In this document: piece after piece, positions 7,327 through 10,459 of the stretch
How positions within the stretch are numbered: the first letter of the stretch is position 1
How the letters are laid out: every line of letters starts with the position of its first letter
NCBI RefSeq assembly: GCF_030382115.1
Contig: NZ_JAUDRJ010000003.1
Span: 2,976,742 to 2,987,200, forward strand
Direction of reading: 5' to 3'
Source of the DNA: Nostoc sp. GT001
GTDB lineage: Bacteria; Cyanobacteriota; Cyanobacteriia; Cyanobacteriales; Nostocaceae
Length of the DNA stretch: 10,459 nt
The notes under the pieces: generated by a model
Databases searched by the model: none
What the model was told of the DNA's origin: nothing
Seen by the model: only the letters and a program-made list of their open reading frames with translations
Program-made: the position numbers and the translations under genes

Positions 7327-8775
7327 ATGAAAAATGTAAAATCTTCTAAGCAGCGTAATCTTTGGTTTGAAAGATTTATGGCAATTACTGCCACCGTAAA
7401 TTTAAGTTTAGTGTTGTTTGATTTAAGTTACGTACCTTGGCGAGATTTCTACTTGCGAAAACTTCCCCAAATTACTAAGATTTATGACCCGATAAAAGGT
7501 ATTGAAGCCCATCGAGACACAGAAAACTATCTGAAAACAGTAGACGCATTAGAAGAAGAAGTTAGACAAACAGGGTTACAGTCGCCTCAAGTAAATGGCA
7601 AATTAATACAAATAAGTCGTCTTAGTAGCGAGATGATTGACAGTAACCCGTTTGCGGGAGCTAATAAGAGTGGGACGCTGGAAAAAATCAAACAAAGGAT
7701 GCGATCGCACATCCGCAAAGAATCTGCAAAACAGTCCTTCGCTACTTTTTGGAGTCAGCCGCACTTATCACAAAATGGCTGGCTTGAAGAAATTAATTTT
7801 TTTAACAAGAGCATCCGCCCTTTGATCGCCAGTAACTACTACCGCCAAATCGGGGAAAATGGCGATTTTATTGATAAATTCTGGCTTATTGACTTACCCT
7901 TTGTAATTTTATTTGGCGTAGAATTGCTGGGGCGTACCTTCTTGCTCAAACGCCAACATCCTGGTTTTAGCTGGTTAGAAGCACTATTGTGGCGTTGGTA
8001 CGATTTATTTTTACTACTGCCATTTTGGCGAGGGTTGCGAATCATACCTGTATTAATTCGCCTCGATCAAGCGCAGTTATTCAATCTGCATCCAGTGCGA
8101 AAGCAAATTAATCAGGGGATTGTCGCCAATTTTGCCGAAGAACTCACAGAAATTGTCGTGGTGAGGGTGATTAATCAGGTTCAGGGTTCAATTCAGCGGG
8201 GTGAGTTAACAAGCTGGCTCTCCCAACAAGAAAATTTACGTCCCTACATAGATATTAATAATGTGAATGAAGTAGAAGCGATCGCAGGTCTTTTAATAAA
8301 AACAATTGTCTACCAAGTGCTACCTGATATCCAACCTGCGATCGTTGCCATTCTGCGCCACAACATCGAAACCGTCTTCCATCAAGTCCCCGTCTACCGC
8401 AACCTCCAGAATCTCCCTGGCGTGGGACAGGCTCAAACCCAATTAAGCGAACAACTGGCGACTCAAATCACAACTAATCTTTATAAAACTTTAATTAGCG
8501 CTGTTGAAGACCCTGTAGGAGCAAAACTCACCAGTCAACTAATAGAAAGCTTCACCAAGGTATTGGGATCTCAAATCAAGGAAAAACATGTACTCTCAGA
8601 AATTCAGAGTTTACTTTTTGACTTCTTAGAGGAAATCAAACTCAACTACGTCCAGCGTTTATCCCAAGAAGACATAGACCAAATTATCGAGCAAACCCGG
8701 CAGCTACGAACACAAGTATCAGTTCCCGTGGTAGTGGATAAAGGCACTATTCTCCCAAAAATACGGGAAGGGTAG
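7327..8775 (+). CDS. Membrane protein of unknown function (conserved-type cyanobacterial protein)
   Basis: From ATG 7327 the product is 482 residues (MKNVKSSKQRNLWFERF). An upstream in-frame ATG at 7222 would add 35 polar residues without a ribosome binding site, so I prefer the later start, though neither has a clear Shine-Dalgarno. Membrane segments are likely at about 17-36 (FMAITATVNLSLVLFDLSYV), 185-207 (FWLIDLPFVILFGVELLGRT and onward) and 216-246. The last contains YDLFLLLPFWRGLRIIPVLI with arginines at 235, 238 and 245, superficially like the S3-S4 part of a voltage-sensor fold. No pore motif follows. Between the first two segments is a soluble loop of about 150 residues. The C-terminal 230 residues are mostly amphipathic helices (FAEELTEIVVVRVINQVQ, ILRHNIETVFHQVPVY), possibly coiled or membrane-associated. 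I do not recognise a named family. It precedes rimP on the same strand with a 228-bp gap, so it is probably a separate transcription unit. Confidence 0.8.
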   Translation: MKNVKSSKQRNLWFERFMAITATVNLSLVLFDLSYVPWRDFYLRKLPQITKIYDPIKGIEAHRDTENYLKTVDALEEEVRQTGLQSPQVNGKLIQISRLSSEMIDSNPFAGANKSGTLEKIKQRMRSHIRKESAKQSFATFWSQPHLSQNGWLEEINFFNKSIRPLIASNYYRQIGENGDFIDKFWLIDLPFVILFGVELLGRTFLLKRQHPGFSWLEALLWRWYDLFLLLPFWRGLRIIPVLIRLDQAQLFNLHPVRKQINQGIVANFAEELTEIVVVRVINQVQGSIQRGELTSWLSQQENLRPYIDINNVNEVEAIAGLLIKTIVYQVLPDIQPAIVAILRHNIETVFHQVPVYRNLQNLPGVGQAQTQLSEQLATQITTNLYKTLISAVEDPVGAKLTSQLIESFTKVLGSQIKEKHVLSEIQSLLFDFLEEIKLNYVQRLSQEDIDQIIEQTRQLRTQVSVPVVVDKGTILPKIREG

Positions 8776-8824
8776 GGAGAGCAGAGGAGCAAGGGAGACA
8801 AGGTGACAAGGGGGTAAACAAAAC

Positions 8825-8873
8825 TCTTAACTTCTAACTCCTAACTCTTAACTCCTAATGCCCAATTCCCAAT
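8825..8873. repeat. Short tandemly repeated heptanucleotides (7 units)
   Basis: Seven degenerate 7-bp units sit in phase: TCTTAAC, TTCTAAC, TCCTAAC, TCTTAAC, TCCTAAT, GCCCAAT, TCCCAAT. Heptamer repeats of this kind are characteristic of intergenic DNA in heterocyst-forming cyanobacteria. A purine-rich segment (about 8773-8817, GGGAGAGCAGAGGAGC and similar) lies just before it. Confidence 0.8.
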
Positions 8874-8965
8874 ACACGACTATAAAAGAAATGCGCTAAA
8901 CTCGAATTAGGCGAATCATTATTTGGTTCGTCACAAGACTTCTTGGAAGATATACCTATCGCAGG

Positions 8966-8990
8966 AAGTGGGTCGATGCCCACTTTTTTT
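8966..8990 (+). terminator. Terminator-like hairpin in the rimP leader (possible attenuator)
   Basis: AAGTGGG (8966-8972) pairs perfectly with CCCACTT (8979-8985) around a 6-nt loop TCGATG, and a T7 run (8984-8990) follows at once. That is the form of an intrinsic terminator. It ends only 13 nt before the rimP start codon, too close to serve just the gene upstream. Leaders with premature terminators before rimP (yhbC) are known in other bacteria, so conditional attenuation of rimP-nusA is a reasonable inference. No antiterminator partner was identified with confidence. Confidence 0.65.
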
Positions 8991-9003
8991 ATTGAATTCT
9001 CTC

Positions 9004-9465
9004 ATGGCTCATCCTTTAGTTCCACAAATTATTGATTTGGCGACACCAGTGGCAGAAGAACTGGGTTTGGAAGTGGTTGGCGTGGTTTTTCACACCAACC
9101 AAAGTCCACCAGTGTTGCGGGTAGACATTCGCAATCCTGAGCAAGACACTGGATTGAACGATTGTGAGAGGATGAGCCGTGCTTTAGAAGCCTCCTTAGA
9201 TGCTGCGGAAATCGTTCCAGATACATACGTCTTGGAAGTGTCTAGTCCTGGTATTTCGCGGCAACTGGTAACAGACAGGGAGTTTATTTCCTTTAAAGGA
9301 TTTCCTGTCATTATCTCCACAACGCCCCCCTACGACGGACAACAAGAGTGGATTGGTCTGTTGATTCGTCGGGATGAGACAGCACTTTACTTAAACCAAA
9401 AAGGTCGTGTAGTCGAAATTCCCCGCTCCCTAATTACTAAGGTGCAGTTAGAGGAGCGCCGATAA
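9004..9465 (+). CDS. rimP: Ribosome maturation factor RimP
   Basis: The 153-residue product is a RimP (YhbC) homologue, a cytoplasmic factor needed for late assembly of the 30S ribosomal subunit. The N-terminal alpha/beta domain holds [44 protein letters not shown] and the diagnostic [20 protein letters not shown] (about 79-98). The C-terminal SH3-like domain follows with [23 protein letters not shown] and [15 protein letters not shown]. Length is normal for the family. I use ATG 9004, because an upstream in-frame GTG at 8923 would force translation through the leader hairpin and add 27 unrelated residues. nusA follows 230 bp downstream, the conserved rimP-nusA order. No strong Shine-Dalgarno is seen near 9004. 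Confidence 0.95.
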   Translation: MAHPLVPQIIDLATPVAEELGLEVVGVVFHTNQSPPVLRVDIRNPEQDTGLNDCERMSRALEASLDAAEIVPDTYVLEVSSPGISRQLVTDREFISFKGFPVIISTTPPYDGQQEWIGLLIRRDETALYLNQKGRVVEIPRSLITKVQLEERR

Positions 9466-9485
9466 ACAAAGGGCTATGGCTCAAG

Positions 9486-9632
9486 AGTTAGAGACTAGAG
9501 CACCTTAGCTCAAGGCTAAAGATTAGGAACTAAGGGCTAAAGGTTAGAGGCTAGAGGTTAGAGATTAGTTTAAAGCTATTCTCTAATCCCTGGCTCTAGT
9601 GCGTAGTTTTCAGTCCCTAGTCTCTAGTCCCC
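9486..9632. repeat. Heptanucleotide repeats in two opposite orientations
   Basis: From 9486 to 9569 twelve in-phase 7-bp units run as variants of GGTTAGA/GGCTAAA (eight clear units from 9514). After a short spacer the complementary type (TCTCTAA, TCCCTGG, CTCTAGT, CCCTAGT, CTCTAGT) runs from about 9580 to 9632. TTAGAGA (9558-9564) and TCTCTAA (9580-9586) are exact complements, so the transcript between rimP and nusA could fold into an extended imperfect stem. Confidence 0.7.
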
Positions 9633-9639
9633 ACTCAGT

Positions 9640-9663
9640 AGAGGCGCGATTAATCGCATCTCT
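9640..9663. repeat. 24-bp near-palindrome
   Basis: AGAGGCGCGAT followed by TAATCGCATCTCT is symmetric around its centre, with only one C-A mismatch and one G-T pair in twelve. Repeats of the form AGAGRCGCGATTAATCGCRTCTCT are, as far as I recall, frequent in Nostoc-type intergenic DNA. It ends 20 bp before the nusA ribosome binding site. It may be a dispersed repeat, a protein site or an RNA hairpin; no T-run follows. Confidence 0.6.
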
Positions 9664-9682
9664 CTCCACTCCCTAATTTTTA

Positions 9683-9688
9683 AAGGAG
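9683..9688 (+). promoter_or_regulatory. Ribosome binding site of nusA
   Basis: AAGGAG ends 7 nt before the ATG at 9696, an ideal spacing. It decides between that ATG and the second in-frame ATG two codons later. Confidence 0.75.
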
Positions 9689-9695
9689 ATTGCTT

Positions 9696-10459
9696 ATGTC
9701 AATGGTTACTTTACCTGGATTAAAAGAATTAATTGAAAGTATAAGTCGCGAACGGAATTTACCCCGGCTTGCAGTTCAATCAGCTATTAGAGAAGCACTA
9801 CTCAAAGGCTATGAACGCTATCGCCGCGCCCAAAATTTAGAGCGCAAACAGTTTGACGAAGATTATTTTGAAAATTTTGAAGTAGAACTCGATATTGAAG
9901 GAGAAGGATTTCGCGTTCTTTCCACCAAAACCATTGTTGAAGAAGTAGATAATACAGACCATCAAATTTCCCTAGACGAAGTTCAACAAGTCGCTCCCGA
10001 AGCGCAGTTAGGCGACTCTGTAGTGCTGGATGTTACCCCCGACCAAGGAGAATTTGGTCGGATGGCGGCGATGCAAACTAAGCAAGTATTGGCGCAAAAA
10101 TTACGGGATCAACAGCGCCAGATGGTGCAAGAAGAGTTCCAAGATTTAGAAGGAACTGTTCTCCAAGCAAGAGTCCTGCGGTTTGAGCGGCAATCAGTGG
10201 TTTTGGCAGTTAGCAGCGGCTTTGGTCAGCCAGAAGTAGAAGCCGAATTACCGAAGCGGGAACAGCTGCCCAACGATAATTATCGGGCAAATGCCACCTT
10301 CAAGGTATATCTGAAAAAAGTTTCCCAAGGTCAGCAACGAGGGCCACAGTTGCTTGTGTCTCGTGCTGATGCTGGTTTGGTAGTTTATCTTTTCGCCAAT
10401 GAAGTCCCAGAAATTGAAGATGAAGTTGTACGGATTGTTGCCGTAGCTAGGGAGGCAAA
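9696..10459 (+). CDS. nusA: Transcription termination/antitermination factor NusA (5' part)
   Basis: The reading frame is open from ATG 9696 to the right edge, giving the first 254 residues. NusA binds RNA polymerase and nascent RNA and controls pausing, termination and antitermination. The N-terminal polymerase-binding domain covers about 1-128 (LKELIESISRERNLPRLAVQ, IREALLKGYERYRR, GRMAAMQTKQVLAQKLRDQQ). The S1 domain lies at about 150-213 (LEGTVLQARVLRFERQSVVL). The start of the first KH region is marked by LLVSRADAGLVVYLF and NEVPEIEDEVVRIVAVARE, as in NusA of other bacteria. The remaining KH domains lie outside the window. It sits downstream of rimP on the same strand, as in most bacteria, but with a repeat-filled 230-bp spacer and its own strong ribosome binding site, so it may also have its own promoter. 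Stops are absent and the reading looks intact. Confidence 0.96.
   Translation, partial: MSMVTLPGLKELIESISRERNLPRLAVQSAIREALLKGYERYRRAQNLERKQFDEDYFENFEVELDIEGEGFRVLSTKTIVEEVDNTDHQISLDEVQQVAPEAQLGDSVVLDVTPDQGEFGRMAAMQTKQVLAQKLRDQQRQMVQEEFQDLEGTVLQARVLRFERQSVVLAVSSGFGQPEVEAELPKREQLPNDNYRANATFKVYLKKVSQGQQRGPQLLVSRADAGLVVYLFANEVPEIEDEVVRIVAVAREA

Noticed and set aside
8923..9003. Upstream GTG extension of rimP
   Set aside because: The added residues are unlike RimP N-termini and the coding sequence would run through the leader hairpin and its T-run. The [19 protein letters not shown] start fits the family.
1..10459. Insertion sequence, prophage or defence island
   Set aside because: No transposase, integrase, terminal inverted repeats with target duplication, nuclease or toxin-antitoxin genes are seen. 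All recognisable genes are ordinary cyanobacterial chromosomal families.

Overview
The window looks like chromosomal DNA of a filamentous, probably heterocyst-forming (Nostoc/Anabaena-type) cyanobacterium. Three things point there. The HIP1 octamer GCGATCGC occurs six times (27, 4120, 5094, 5551, 7701, 8278). Intergenic spacers carry degenerate heptanucleotide tandem repeats. The gene families are typical of the group: Hanks-type kinases with WD40 tails, a Tll0287-like heme sensor, and rimP-nusA. This assignment is inferred from sequence style and was not searched.

Left part (1-5052), signalling. A gene-poor stretch (1-469) may hold the wreck of a small gene. It leads into a Ser/Thr kinase gene (470-1727) split by a single-base frameshift near 650. 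On the opposite strand (2860-1940) is a membrane protein with a periplasmic heme-type CxxCH sensor domain and a HAMP domain but no output domain. Divergent from it is an intact kinase with a seven-bladed WD40 propeller (3157-5052). Two kinases around an effector-less sensor suggest a sensing module, but no physical link can be shown from sequence.

Middle part (5053-6812), envelope. A membrane-anchored Clp-fold serine protease of the SDH/SppA-like class (5158-6051) converges with a secreted peptidoglycan-binding-type protein (6812-6087). The latter ends in a 20-unit, 12-bp minisatellite encoding mostly TATP. A spacer of about 500 bp with no convincing gene follows.

Right part (7327-10459). 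A conserved-looking membrane protein of unknown function is followed by rimP and the start of nusA, the usual ribosome-maturation/transcription-elongation pair. rimP is preceded by a terminator-like hairpin that could act as an attenuator. The rimP-nusA spacer has heptad repeats in opposite orientations and a 24-bp near-palindrome. nusA runs off the right edge.

I did not find a clearly new defence or mobile system. The best second looks are the frameshifted kinase, the possible pseudogene before it, the output-less heme sensor between two kinases, the TATP minisatellite, and the RNA structures around rimP.
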